Assembly (NCBI GenBank): GCA_903888625.1
Contig: CAISUD010000003.1
Coordinates: forward strand, 1-37,484
Length of the DNA stretch: 37,484 nucleotides
Direction of reading: 5' to 3'
From: an uncultured bacterium
GTDB lineage: Bacteria; Patescibacteriota; Minisyncoccia; Phycocordibacterales; UBA9973
Shown: positions 7,650 through 14,824 of the stretch, one piece after another
Position numbering within the stretch: the first letter of the stretch is position 1
How the letters are laid out: every line of letters begins with the position of its first letter
Notes under the pieces: model-generated
The model's database searches: none
What the model saw: the letters and a program-made list of their open reading frames with translations, nothing else
Told to the model about the DNA's origin: nothing
Made by a program: the position numbers and the translations under genes

Positions 7650-8852
7650 TCAATTATACCACCTTTTTAGTTTTTGCAAAATTTCATTTAAGGATTTTAT
7701 TACATAATCAAGATCCGCTTTAGAGGTTTCCCTTCCTAAAGAAAAACGTAAAGATCCTTCTCCTTTTTTGCATATTTTATTATTACCAGAACATAAAGCT
7801 AAAATCACGTATGAACCAGCTTTATCTCCAGATTTACATGCACTTTTTTCTGAAACATAAATTCCTCGAGCTGAAAGTTCTAAAACAAGAAGGTCGCTTG
7901 GGATTTTAGGAATAGTAATATTCACATTGTTTGGTAACCTCTTTTTTAAATCACCATTTATCTTTATGTCAAAGAGACTCTTTGACAATTTTATAATGAA
8001 ATAATCACGGAGTTTGATTAATCTTTTAACTTCTTTTTCTTTTATTTTTTCAGTAATTTTTAGCGCTTCTGTTAAACCAACTACTCCAACAAGATTTTCT
8101 GTCCCTGCTCGTAAACCAAATTCTTGTGCCCCACCATGGATGATACTAATTATGGGAGTATTTCTTTTAACATACAAAATTCCAATTCCTTTTGGACCAT
8201 AAATTTTCCCAGCATTAAAAGACAATAAATCTATGCCTAATTTTTCAACTTTTATCGGTAAATAATTTATCGCTTGAACAGCGTCGGTATGAAAAATTAT
8301 TTTTGTTGAATTAATTTTATTATAATGTCGAATTTCTTTAGCAATTTCTTCTATCGGCTCTATAGTGCCAATTTCATTGTTCGCATACATTACTGAAACC
8401 AAAACGGTATTTGGCTTAAGTGCTTTTTTTATTTTCTTTGGATCAACAATTCCATTTTCTTCGACAGGAACATATGTTACTTCTATTTTCCTTCCGCCAA
8501 CTGGCAGATTTTCTAAATATCGACAAGTTTCAAGCACAGAGGAATGTTCAATATTTGTAGTTACAATATGCTGTATGTCAAAGAAACTCTTTGACAGCAC
8601 CCCCATAATCGCCAAATTATTTGCTTCAGTAGCCCCAGAAGTAAAAATTATTTCATCACTATGCGCACCTAAAATTCTAGCTATTATTGCTCTATTTTCC
8701 TCCAAAATTTTTTTACTATTTACCCCAAGGTCATGGATAGAACCAGGATTAGCAAAATTTTCCTTTAAAACCTTTTGTATTACTTGAAAAACTGTGGGAT
8801 CAATCGGAGTTGCTCCAGCATTATCTAAATATATTTTAATTGATTTTGACAT
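7650..8852 (-). CDS. Cysteine desulfurase, NifS/IscS family
   Basis: A 400-residue PLP enzyme that takes sulfur from cysteine for Fe-S clusters or tRNA thiolation. Diagnostic features are TSGATEANN (71-79), EH at 102-103, HTDAVQ (188-193) with the PLP-binding Asp190, the Schiff-base Lys216 in NAGKIYGPKG, RAGTEN (248-253), and catalytic Cys339 in SACKSG. The residue before the Schiff-base Lys is Gly where most relatives have His. Two copies of a 21-bp palindrome (7967-7987 and 8576-8596) lie in frame and encode nearly the same peptide, LSKS(L/F)FDI. TATACT (complement of 8859-8864) sits 6 nt before the ATG. No Fe-S scaffold gene is adjacent. Confidence 0.92.
   Translation of the reverse strand: MSKSIKIYLDNAGATPIDPTVFQVIQKVLKENFANPGSIHDLGVNSKKILEENRAIIARILGAHSDEIIFTSGATEANNLAIMGVLSKSFFDIQHIVTTNIEHSSVLETCRYLENLPVGGRKIEVTYVPVEENGIVDPKKIKKALKPNTVLVSVMYANNEIGTIEPIEEIAKEIRHYNKINSTKIIFHTDAVQAINYLPIKVEKLGIDLLSFNAGKIYGPKGIGILYVKRNTPIISIIHGGAQEFGLRAGTENLVGVVGLTEALKITEKIKEKEVKRLIKLRDYFIIKLSKSLFDIKINGDLKKRLPNNVNITIPKIPSDLLVLELSARGIYVSEKSACKSGDKAGSYVILALCSGNNKICKKGEGSLRFSLGRETSKADLDYVIKSLNEILQKLKRWYN
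7967..7987. repeat. 21-bp perfect palindrome inside the cysteine desulfurase gene (copy 1)
   Basis: tgtcaaagag / ctctttgaca with a single central base. A second copy lies 609 bp away in the same gene and the same reading frame. Confidence 0.8.
8576..8596. repeat. 21-bp palindrome inside the cysteine desulfurase gene (copy 2)
   Basis: tgtcaaagaa / ctctttgaca, one substitution from copy 1. It lies in the loop after EANNLAIMG. Confidence 0.75.
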
Positions 8853-8876
8853 AGAAATAGTATATATTATATATCT
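8853..8876. promoter_or_regulatory. 24-bp divergent promoter with two back-to-back -10 boxes
   Basis: The whole gap between two opposed ATGs is 24 bp. Minus strand: TATACT (8859-8864), 6 nt before ATG 8852. Plus strand: TATTAT (8865-8870), 6 nt before ATG 8877. The hexamers abut. The -35 elements must lie in the opposite gene; a TTGTAT (complement of 8881-8886, 16-bp spacer) fits the minus direction. Both mRNAs would be leaderless. Confidence 0.5.
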
Positions 8877-9335
8877 ATGAATACAAAGCTTTACAGCATC
8901 TTTTTAATTTTGCTAGGAATAATCGCTCTAATCGAGTTCATTTGGATTTTGAGGACAGAAAAACGTTTAAAAAAATTTTTCGCAGGAAAGAAAGCAAAGG
9001 ATCTAGAAGATACCATAACTATCTTAGAGAGTGATATCACAAAGTTAAAAAAAGCAAAAGAAAATACTGAACAGGAAATTGCTAACATCAATATTAAACT
9101 CAAAAAAAGTATTCGTGGACTTGAAACAATTCGTTTTAATCCTTTCCCCGATCAAGGCAGTAACCAAAGTTTTGCTATTGGTTTCCTTAATGAAGAAAAC
9201 GATGGCTTAGTGCTTTCAAGTTTATATTCTCGAGAACGAATGAGTGTTTTTGCCAAACCAATTAAGAATGGCAAATCTCTATATGAACTCTCAACGGAAG
9301 AAAAAGAGGCTTTAAAAAAAGCAGAAATTAAATAG
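8877..9335 (+). CDS. DUF4446 family membrane protein
   Basis: A 152-residue protein with an N-terminal membrane helix (about residues 7-26), a charged coiled-coil (about 45-80), and a C-terminal domain with the family pattern R-x-N-x-F-x-D-x-G...SFAIGFLNEENDGLVLSSLYSRERMSVFAKPI...LSTEEKEALKKA. That pattern is characteristic of DUF4446, whose function is unknown; the membrane anchor and coiled coil suggest a scaffold at the cytoplasmic face. It is the first gene of a plus-strand run with infB and rbfA, 27 bp before infB. Confidence 0.85.
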   Translation: MNTKLYSIFLILLGIIALIEFIWILRTEKRLKKFFAGKKAKDLEDTITILESDITKLKKAKENTEQEIANINIKLKKSIRGLETIRFNPFPDQGSNQSFAIGFLNEENDGLVLSSLYSRERMSVFAKPIKNGKSLYELSTEEKEALKKAEIK

Positions 9336-9349
9336 TTCGACAAGCTCAC

Positions 9350-9355
9350 TATAAA
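9350..9355 (+). promoter_or_regulatory. Possible -10 of infB
   Basis: TATAAA ends 7 nt before the infB ATG at 9363, with TTAAAT 16 bp upstream. No SD is present, so infB may have its own leaderless transcript besides read-through from the DUF4446 gene. Confidence 0.35.
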
Positions 9356-9362
9356 TAAAACT

Positions 9363-10871
9363 ATGGAAGAAAATAAAAATAAAAAAATAATAGAACGACC
9401 ACCAATCGTAGTAGTAATGGGTCATATCGACCATGGTAAATCTACGTTGCTTGATTACATCCGAAAAACAAATGTGGTGGAACATGAAGCTGGTAGTATT
9501 ACCCAGCATATTTCTGCGTATGAGGTTATCCACCCTTCAACGGACTCAGGGCAAGAAAAGAAAATAACTTTTCTTGATACTCCTGGTCATGAGGCTTTTT
9601 CTAAAATGCGAGAACGGGGGGCTAAAGTAGCCGATATTGCAATTTTAGTAGTTTCGGCCGAAGACGGAGTAAAACCACAAACTATTGAAGCTTGGAAAAC
9701 AATCGTTGAAAGCCAAATCCCCTGTTTAGTAGCAATTAATAAAATTGATAAGCCAAATGCTAATATTGAAAAAACAAAAATTGAATTGGCTGAAAATGAA
9801 ATTTATTTAGAAAATTACGGTGGTAAAATACCCTTTGCTGAAATTTCTGCCAAAGCTGGTACTGGGGTAGACAATTTATTATCTTTGATTTTGATTTTAG
9901 CAGAAATGGAAAATTTTCAAGCTAATCAATCTGAAAATGCTTCTGGTTATGTAGTTGAAGTCAATCTCGACCCTAAAAGAGGGATAGAAGCAACTTTAAT
10001 CATAAAAAATGGAACCTTAAAAAAAGGTATGTGTGTACTTGTCGAAGAAGCTTTTTGTGCTGTTCGAATAATGGAAAATTTTTTAGGCAAGCCAGTCGAT
10101 ACTGCTACTTTTTCTTCTCCAATCCGATTAATTGGTTTTAATAAAATGCCAAGCATTGGAGCAGAATTTAAATCTTTTCAAAAAAAATGTGATGCCGAAG
10201 AAACTATAAAAAATTACAAAAACCAAGATTTTTCTAAAAAAGTTTCTCAAAATGAAGGCACAAATAAAAAAATAATTCCTGTGATAATTAAAACGGATGT
10301 TTCTGGATCACTAGAAGCAATTGAAAAAGAAATTGGTAAAATAATAAGTGAAAATGCTGAGTTTAAAATAATTCAAAAAGGGACTGGCCCTATTTCTGAA
10401 TCTGACATCAAAGCTGTGGGTTCTTCAAAAGATACTATTGTTATCGGCTTTAATGTTAAAGCCGACAGAAATGCTATCGATTTAGCCGAAAAACAAAATA
10501 TAACTATTTCCTTTTTTGATATCATTTATAAAATGAGCGAATGGTTAGCAGAAGAAATGGAAAAACGCCGACCAAGAGTTGAAACCACAGAGGTTACTGG
10601 TAGAGCAAAAATTCTAAAAGCCTTTAGTCGTACCAAGGAAAAACAAATAATAGGCGGAAAAGTTATTGAAGGCAATATCACCCTCGATGGTATTGTAAAA
10701 ATTATTCGCCGAGATTTTGAAATTGGTCGTGGAAAAATCGTAAATCTTGAAAAGGGCAAAACAAAAACTTCTAAAGTTGAAGAAGGTACTGAATTCGGAA
10801 TGATGCTCGAATCAAAGATCGAAGTTGCCGGAGGTGACATTATTGAATCTTTTACTATTAGTCAGAAATAA
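9363..10871 (+). CDS. infB: Translation initiation factor IF-2 (short form)
   Basis: A GTPase that brings initiator tRNA to the 30S subunit and promotes subunit joining. G motifs are clear: GHIDHGKST (20-28), ITQHI (46-50), DTPGH (72-76), NKID (126-129) and SAKAG near 159. Domain II, the linker helix and the C-terminal fMet-tRNA-binding domain follow (WLAEEMEKRRPRV...GRAKILKAF). At 502 residues it lacks the long variable N-terminal region of typical IF-2, as often seen in reduced genomes. The usual AGGITQHIGAY reads AGSITQHISAY. A small insertion (HPSTDSGQEKK, 57-67) precedes G3. It is followed by rbfA, a common infB neighbour. Confidence 0.97.
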   Translation: MEENKNKKIIERPPIVVVMGHIDHGKSTLLDYIRKTNVVEHEAGSITQHISAYEVIHPSTDSGQEKKITFLDTPGHEAFSKMRERGAKVADIAILVVSAEDGVKPQTIEAWKTIVESQIPCLVAINKIDKPNANIEKTKIELAENEIYLENYGGKIPFAEISAKAGTGVDNLLSLILILAEMENFQANQSENASGYVVEVNLDPKRGIEATLIIKNGTLKKGMCVLVEEAFCAVRIMENFLGKPVDTATFSSPIRLIGFNKMPSIGAEFKSFQKKCDAEETIKNYKNQDFSKKVSQNEGTNKKIIPVIIKTDVSGSLEAIEKEIGKIISENAEFKIIQKGTGPISESDIKAVGSSKDTIVIGFNVKADRNAIDLAEKQNITISFFDIIYKMSEWLAEEMEKRRPRVETTEVTGRAKILKAFSRTKEKQIIGGKVIEGNITLDGIVKIIRRDFEIGRGKIVNLEKGKTKTSKVEEGTEFGMMLESKIEVAGGDIIESFTISQK

Positions 10872-10903
10872 CCTCACCCTGCCCTCTCCTGGGAGGAGAG
10901 GAT
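10871..10903. repeat. Palindromic repeat family 2, copy 1
   Basis: acctcaccctgccctctcct followed by gggaggagag; stem ctctcct/aggagag at 10884-10890/10894-10900. It begins at the last base of infB and fills most of the gap to rbfA. Confidence 0.7.
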
Positions 10904-10917
10904 AAAATACAAAATTT

Positions 10918-11241
10918 ATGACAGAAAGAAATGAAAAATTAGCCAATTTAATAAAGGAGCTTTCGGCTCAATTTTTAAATCGAGAAAATAACAGGACATC
11001 ACTCATCACCGTGACAGCCTGCACTACTTCGCCTGACCTAAAAAGAGCCACGGTCTTGATCACAGTACTCCCAGATAAAAAAGAACACGGTGCCCTAGAC
11101 TTCGCCAAAAGAAAAAGAGGTGAATTACGAGAATTTTTAAAGAAAAATATGAAAGTAAAAATAATCCCCTTCTTGGACATCCAAATAGACAAAGGTGAAA
11201 AGAACCGCCAAAAAATTGACGAATTGCTAAGAGAAAAATAA
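10918..11241 (+). CDS. rbfA: Ribosome-binding factor A
   Basis: A 107-residue KH-like protein that helps mature the 16S 5' end in the small subunit. The family pattern is visible: an N-terminal helix (LANLIKELSAQFL), then ITVTACTTSPDLKRATVLITVLP, a helix with LREFLKKNMKVKIIPFLDIQID, and a basic tail. Length is usual. The gene lies 46 bp after infB, the classic order. A purine-rich aggagagg occurs 16 nt before the ATG but belongs to the palindromic repeat and is too distant for a normal SD. Confidence 0.93.
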   Translation: MTERNEKLANLIKELSAQFLNRENNRTSLITVTACTTSPDLKRATVLITVLPDKKEHGALDFAKRKRGELREFLKKNMKVKIIPFLDIQIDKGEKNRQKIDELLREK

Positions 11242-11258
11242 ATAAATTTTTAAAATTG

Positions 11259-11331
11259 TCCGCCCTCTCGGGATCGAACCGAGGACCTTATCCTTAAGAG
11301 GGATCTGCTCTACCAGCTGAGCTAAGGGCGG
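11259..11331 (-). tRNA. tRNA-Lys(CUU)
   Basis: A complete cloverleaf: acceptor ccgccct/agggcgg, D-arm gctc/gagc with AGCTGGTAGA loop, anticodon loop CTCTTAA giving CUU, T-arm CTCGG-TTCGATC-CCGAG. The outermost anticodon-stem pair is G-A. CCA is not encoded. Confidence 0.95.
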
Positions 11332-11384
11332 AAAACATTTTTAATTATAACACTTCTTTCGTAAATAATTTGTTGAATCCGCTA

Positions 11385-11401
11385 CAGCTGAGCTAAGGGC
11401 G
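11385..11401 (-). pseudogene. Fragment of tRNA-Lys 5' end
   Basis: 17 bp identical to 11314-11330, the 5' acceptor strand and D-arm of the tRNA-Lys gene, with partial similarity for a few more bases. No anticodon or T-arm follows. It is a broken duplicate or a recombination scar. Confidence 0.6.
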
Positions 11402-11439
11402 CATTACTACAATATAAATTTAACATAAAAATTAAAATT

Positions 11440-11467
11440 TTGAAAGTTTTTTAAAAAATGTTAGACT
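11440..11467 (+). promoter_or_regulatory. Promoter of the tRNA-Cys/Leu/Leu cluster
   Basis: TTGAAA (11440-11445), 16-bp spacer, TAGACT (11462-11467), placing the start of transcription within a few bases of the tRNA-Cys 5' end at 11476. Confidence 0.5.
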
Positions 11468-11475
11468 ATTTAAAT

Positions 11476-11547
11476 GGCCTGGTAGCCAAGTGGTAAGGCA
11501 TTCCTCTGCAAAAGGAATATGCGCCGGTTCAATTCCGGCCCAGGCCT
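11476..11547 (+). tRNA. tRNA-Cys(GCA)
   Basis: Acceptor ggcctgg/ccaggcc, anticodon arm ttcct-CTGCAAA-aggaa (GCA), T-arm GCCGG-TTCAATT-CCGGC, U discriminator as is usual for tRNA-Cys. CCA is not encoded. Confidence 0.95.
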
Positions 11548-11569
11548 CAGGTCTTATAAAAATAAATTT

Positions 11570-11651
11570 GCCCGAGTGGCGGAACTGGTATACGCGCACG
11601 ACTTAAAATCGTGTCTCGCAAGGGATGTGGGTTCGATTCCCACCTCGGGCA
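11570..11651 (+). tRNA. tRNA-Leu(UAA)
   Basis: Acceptor gcccgag/ctcgggc, anticodon arm cacga-CTTAAAA-tcgtg (UAA), long variable arm of a class II tRNA, T-arm GTGGG-TTCGATT-CCCAC, A discriminator. 22 bp after tRNA-Cys. Confidence 0.95.
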
Positions 11652-11683
11652 CAATCACAAAAGTGATTAAAGTCATTATTCAT

Positions 11684-11767
11684 GCCGGGATGGCGAAATT
11701 GGCAGACGCACTTGCCTTAGGAGCAAGCGGGAGTAATCCCATGGGAGTTCAAGTCTCCCTCCCGGCA
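11684..11767 (+). tRNA. tRNA-Leu(UAG)
   Basis: Acceptor gccggga/tcccggc, anticodon arm cttgc-CTTAGGA-gcaag (UAG), class II variable arm, T-arm GGGAG-TTCAAGT-CTCCC, A discriminator. Last of the plus-strand tRNA run. Confidence 0.95.
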
Positions 11768-11791
11768 CAATTTAACAATCTATTTAAGGGC

Positions 11792-11820
11792 TTGACTTTT
11801 ATATTTGAATATGCTATACT
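11792..11820 (+). promoter_or_regulatory. Strong promoter with extended -10, leaderless type
   Basis: TTGACT (11792-11797), 17-bp spacer, TGC-TATACT (hexamer 11815-11820). The ATG at 11827 is 6 nt after the -10. A near-copy of this promoter occurs at 12507-12535. Confidence 0.7.
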
Positions 11821-11826
11821 TAAGAT

Positions 11827-12360
11827 ATGAAAATGATAAATAACAAATTAATAGTTTTTGGCTTTATTTTATTCACTTTTTTAGCTTTTGGCTCTATGGC
11901 TCCAAAAGCAAATGCTTATTATTTCGTTGGTTTTGTGAATGGAAATTACATTGGCTGTGAGACAGATCTTGGCTTAAATGGAGAGTTCTTGGGTTGTGGA
12001 CATCATACAAATTACCCAACCTATACAACAACTACATTAAATAATGTAGTTGGAAACAACAATCAAACAAATAATTCAACAAACTCAAACGCTAACACTT
12101 CTACAAATCCAAGAAATGCCGCTGCTGGAACTGCGACCAAAAATACAGTAAACAATACCACTACTAACAAGACAACCAATACTAGTACTAATGGAAATAG
12201 TTTATCGGCCAACGCTCTTTTTGGAGCAAATGGCTTCCTCCCAAACACTTTTGTTCAATGGATTTTACTTATAGTTCTAGTATTGTTAATTGTCTTTGTT
12301 TGGAGAAAAATCTCTGGAGCAAACCAAAAATACCACGAATCACCAATGAAGCATGCGTAA
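11827..12360 (+). CDS. Secreted or surface protein with Asn/Thr-rich linker and C-terminal membrane anchor
   Basis: A 177-residue protein I do not recognise as a named family. It has an N-terminal signal peptide (hydrophobic residues about 8-23, likely cut after ANA near residue 30), a short domain with two cysteines (CETDLG, GCGHH), a long Asn/Thr-rich low-complexity linker (about 75-130), and one C-terminal membrane helix (VQWILLIVLVLLIVFVW, about 144-160) followed by basic residues. This suits an outward-facing protein tethered at its C-terminus. The start follows the strong leaderless promoter; Met3 is an alternative. Confidence 0.75.
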   Translation: MKMINNKLIVFGFILFTFLAFGSMAPKANAYYFVGFVNGNYIGCETDLGLNGEFLGCGHHTNYPTYTTTTLNNVVGNNNQTNNSTNSNANTSTNPRNAAAGTATKNTVNNTTTNKTTNTSTNGNSLSANALFGANGFLPNTFVQWILLIVLVLLIVFVWRKISGANQKYHESPMKHA

Positions 12361-12380
12361 AAGCCTCTCCAAAGGAATTC

Positions 12381-12420
12381 AAAACCCTAACCCCTCTCCT
12401 AATTAAGGAGAGGGGTTTTG
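12381..12420. terminator. Terminator-like palindromic repeat, family 2, copy 2
   Basis: Stem cccctctcct/aggagagggg (12391-12400/12406-12415), 5-nt loop, then tttt. It is placed as a terminator 20 bp after the gene ending at 12360 and belongs to the ccctctcc repeat family. Confidence 0.6.
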
Positions 12421-12437
12421 GTTTAAATATGGGGTTG

Positions 12438-12507
12438 ACCCCGTTAGAAGCCACCCTCGCTTTGCGAGTGCTACGGTCACCTTGGGGCGACCTGCTTCTA
12501 ACGGGGT
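12438..12507. repeat. Inverted-repeat element family 1, copy b
   Basis: 14-bp arms accccgttagaagc (12438-12451) and complement (12494-12507) enclose a GC-richer interior with its own hairpin (ctcgctttgcgag). The right arm's last base starts the TTGACT -35 at 12507. Confidence 0.75.
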
Positions 12508-12535
12508 TGACTTTTTGTTTGTAATATGCTAAACT
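12507..12535 (+). promoter_or_regulatory. Promoter before the SPFH-like gene
   Basis: TTGACT (12507-12512), 17-bp spacer, TGC-TAAACT (hexamer 12530-12535). The core closely copies the 11792-11820 promoter. Transcription would give a leader of about 190 nt containing a family 2 palindrome. Confidence 0.5.
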
Positions 12536-12623
12536 TAAACACAGAATACGCTTTTTGACAAAAAGTTATTAATTAAATTTAAGTGGTTTGTTTATTTTAA
12601 AAGTTGATATCAAATTCACAGAA

Positions 12624-12660
12624 CCTCACCCCCTACCCTCTCCTTATTAAGTAGAGGGGG
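12624..12660. repeat. Palindromic repeat family 2, copy 3
   Basis: cctcaccccctaccctctcc then ttattaagtagaggg; stem ccctct/agaggg (12636-12641/12653-12658) with an inner ctt/aag. Almost the same sequence lies inside murD at 29582-29617. Confidence 0.7.
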
Positions 12661-12730
12661 GATGCAAATCGACTATTGGAATAAACAAATCACACAAATA
12701 AATAAATTAATAACTAAAAAACAAAACAAA

Positions 12731-13927
12731 ATGGCAACAAAAAAGAATTGGTTAGAAAATTGGTTTGGAATAGAACCAGATTCAACCGCAGCAATTACTC
12801 TATTCTGGATTCTGAATGGAATTGGATCTCTACTCCCGTGGATTATTATTATATTCATGTGGATATTTTTTCCTTCAACTGGAAGGATTGAATTTACAAA
12901 TGACAACAACACGAATATCTGGCTAATACTTTTTTTTATATGGCCATTTATTGTATTTAAGATTTCATGGCAAAAAGTTGCACCAGAACAAATTGGAGCA
13001 ATCTATTTCTGTGGTTTAGCACTTTTAACGGTAGCACCGGGTCCATATTTTGTTTTTCCTGGAATTTTCCAATTAGATCTTGATTCAAACCAAAACATGG
13101 CTTTCCTTATAACTGCCATGGACGATGATGGAATCAAAAAAGAATTTGGAAAAGATGCATTAGAAAAAATGGAGATATATAGATTATCTTCTATTACAAC
13201 CGCAACCCCAGAAATTGCTAATTGGGATGATATGGATGACCCTGTAATAAGAAAAAAAATTGAGAATGACCCAAATAACAAACAAATTGTATTGGAACCA
13301 TCAATTTTTATAACTCTTACTAAAGGTGACTACATTAAATACCGCAAAAATGTTGATGGGAAAAACCCAGCTGAAAGACGGTCTGAAGTAGGCAGACAGT
13401 TACAATCTATGGCAAAAAGCAACTTGAATACTGAATTTAAAAAAAGAACTTACGCCCAACTTATTTTTTTACAGACAGGAAAAGTTCTTGATAGTGCTTT
13501 AGAAAAAGATATAGATATGCTTGTAAAAGGATACAATAAACCAGATCACGATGGAAGCCTTGGGTTAAGAGCATTGGATGCTCGTGTTGTAGCACTTGGA
13601 GCTCCAAAATCAATTCATGATGCTGTAAACAGTGCTTTACAAGAAAAATTCATCGCCGACAAAAAAGAAACTGAAGGTGATGGTGACAGAAGAAAAGCAT
13701 TTAAGGTTGCACTAGGAACTGAAGAAACTCTTAAAAAAATAGGGTCGGGAGAAGCTAGTGCAATGTATAGTAAACTTACAAAAGCAAAAGAAGCTGGATT
13801 AGATCCAACAACAGCAGCTTTCCTTGAAATGCAAATTGAAGCATTTAAACAAGGAAAACATACTTACATAACGAGTTTAAATTTTGAAGAAATACTCAAA
13901 AATTTTATGAAAGGAGGTAAGTCATGA
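12731..13927 (+). CDS. SPFH/Band-7-like membrane protein
   Basis: A 398-residue protein (from the chosen ATG) with two hydrophobic segments near the N-terminus (about 25-45 and 62-80), then EQIGAIYFCG...VAPGPYFVFPGIFQ, which fits the start of an SPFH/Band-7 domain (V-x-E-x-G...PG...P). The C-terminal half is helical and charged (ALQEKFIADKKETEGDGDRRKAFK), as in SPFH proteins that assemble on membranes. Function is unknown; the family scaffolds membrane microdomains. An upstream in-frame ATG at 12662 would begin inside a palindromic repeat, so MATKKNW is preferred. It overlaps the next gene by 4 bp (ATGA), implying coupled translation. Confidence 0.65.
   Translation: MATKKNWLENWFGIEPDSTAAITLFWILNGIGSLLPWIIIIFMWIFFPSTGRIEFTNDNNTNIWLILFFIWPFIVFKISWQKVAPEQIGAIYFCGLALLTVAPGPYFVFPGIFQLDLDSNQNMAFLITAMDDDGIKKEFGKDALEKMEIYRLSSITTATPEIANWDDMDDPVIRKKIENDPNNKQIVLEPSIFITLTKGDYIKYRKNVDGKNPAERRSEVGRQLQSMAKSNLNTEFKKRTYAQLIFLQTGKVLDSALEKDIDMLVKGYNKPDHDGSLGLRALDARVVALGAPKSIHDAVNSALQEKFIADKKETEGDGDRRKAFKVALGTEETLKKIGSGEASAMYSKLTKAKEAGLDPTTAAFLEMQIEAFKQGKHTYITSLNFEEILKNFMKGGKS
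13910..13918 (+). promoter_or_regulatory. Strong Shine-Dalgarno site
   Basis: aaaggaggt lies 5 nt before the ATG at 13924, one of few clear SD sites in the window. It fixes the start of the overlapping downstream gene. Confidence 0.85.
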
Positions 13928-14379
13928 GTTTAATCATAATTCTAAGCCTAATTTGTGTTATATTATTTTCAGGTTATTTAATTAAATTCATTACAAAAAT
14001 TGTAGGTTTAATTATCGGTGGAATTATCTTAGTAGCAATTATTATTATGCTAATAATGCATTTCCACAATACCACACCACCAGAACCTAAAAATACCAGC
14101 AACGAAAATAATACAAATACAACAAATACAACAACTAATGTTGGCCAACAGAAAAAATATTATAACTTTGCTGATTATCCAGATGGAAAAGTTATAGTAT
14201 ATTTAGGTAGCGAAGCAACATTTTATCCGGTTGGAGGTGAAATAAAAATTGAAACACCTTCAAGGAGAATTAATACCTTAAGACCGGGACAAAAAATTGT
14301 TTTTCCAAGCGAAAATGCTGGAGATTTTACATTTTCGGCAAATGAAAAAAGTGCCACAGGTGTAGATGTGTGGCAATAA
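13924..14379 (+). CDS. Membrane-anchored small beta-domain protein
   Basis: A 151-residue protein with a long hydrophobic N-terminus (about residues 2-42, probably two membrane passes or a hairpin), an Asn/Thr linker (about 52-74), and a C-terminal domain of about 75 residues rich in beta-forming residues (KVIVYLGSEATFYPVGGEIKIETP...GQKIVFPSENAGDFTFS). I do not recognise the domain. The start has an excellent SD and overlaps the SPFH gene by 4 bp, so the two are probably made together and may interact in the membrane. Confidence 0.75.
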   Translation: MSLIIILSLICVILFSGYLIKFITKIVGLIIGGIILVAIIIMLIMHFHNTTPPEPKNTSNENNTNTTNTTTNVGQQKKYYNFADYPDGKVIVYLGSEATFYPVGGEIKIETPSRRINTLRPGQKIVFPSENAGDFTFSANEKSATGVDVWQ

Positions 14380-14406
14380 TAGTAATAATTTGATATTTAT
14401 CAAAAA

Positions 14407-14435
14407 GCCGTTCACTTTCGTGGACGGCCTTTTTT
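14407..14435. terminator. Bidirectional terminator
   Basis: Stem gccgttcac/gtggacggc (14407-14415/14420-14428) with loop tttc, T-run on the right and A-run on the left. It separates convergent genes ending at 14379 and 14459. Confidence 0.85.
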
Positions 14436-14458
14436 ATTTCCAAAATTAAATTTATTTT

Positions 14459-14824
14459 TTATTGTGTACCTACCGCTGGATAACTCGGAGAATATTCACT
14501 TAATTGCACTTGTCCCTTTTCTGGAACAATATTATTAATACCAAGAGTATTTAGAATAATTCCTAGAATTGTCCATACTCCCAACATTATCGCAAGCCCA
14601 ATAATCCCCCAGATCATGTGTTTCTTGCCTTCTGTTTTTTTCTCTTCATTTTCAGCATTTGAAATAAATTGAAATATTCCAAATAGAAAAACAACCAAAG
14701 CAATAGCAAACATCAACATAATCAATGGGTTCACTATATAGGTATCTACTTTGTGAATGAAAGTATCGATACTCTCTCCAGGTTGAGTACTGGCATAAGC
14801 AATATTTATTAAAAATAAATTCAT
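14459..14824 (-). CDS. TrbC/VirB2-like small membrane protein (paralogue 1)
   Basis: A 121-residue protein with a short signal-like start (NLFLINIAYAS), two membrane helices (about 28-50 and 70-95) and the loop ISNAENEEKKTEGKKHMIWGIIG. That loop, (F/Y)(I/V)xx(A/S)xxEExKKxxxxxMIxGIIGL, recurs in the next two genes and marks them as paralogues of the TrbC/VirB2-type pilin-like family common in CPR. The chosen ATG is the last codon of a family 1 inverted repeat; a longer form from 14869 would translate the repeat. It is last in its minus-strand cluster, ending at a terminator. Confidence 0.75.
   Translation of the reverse strand: MNLFLINIAYASTQPGESIDTFIHKVDTYIVNPLIMLMFAIALVVFLFGIFQFISNAENEEKKTEGKKHMIWGIIGLAIMLGVWTILGIILNTLGINNIVPEKGQVQLSEYSPSYPAVGTQ

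Larger units (their letters stand above)
12361..12730. other. 370-bp non-coding region rich in repeats
   Basis: Between the secreted-protein gene and the chosen SPFH start lie, in order, a family 2 palindrome (terminator), a family 1 inverted repeat, a promoter, an AT-rich stretch and another family 2 palindrome. ORFs that cross it are translated repeats. Confidence 0.65.

Noticed and set aside
9541-9560. A palindromic repeat in the infB insertion (HPSTDSGQ)
   Set aside because: The insertion looks repeat-derived in composition, but I could not find a matching inverted arm, so it is only mentioned in the infB entry.
11519-11830. A 103-codon open frame across the tRNA cluster
   Set aside because: It runs through three tRNA genes; the peptide is a translation of tRNA sequence.
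12258-12524. An 88-codon frame after the secreted-protein gene
   Set aside because: It overlaps that gene out of frame and then translates palindromic repeats; no start signals.
13918-13927. Recoded TGA (Gly) as in Gracilibacteria/SR1
   Set aside because: TGA ends the SPFH-like gene at the ATGA overlap and housekeeping genes read normally with no internal TGA.
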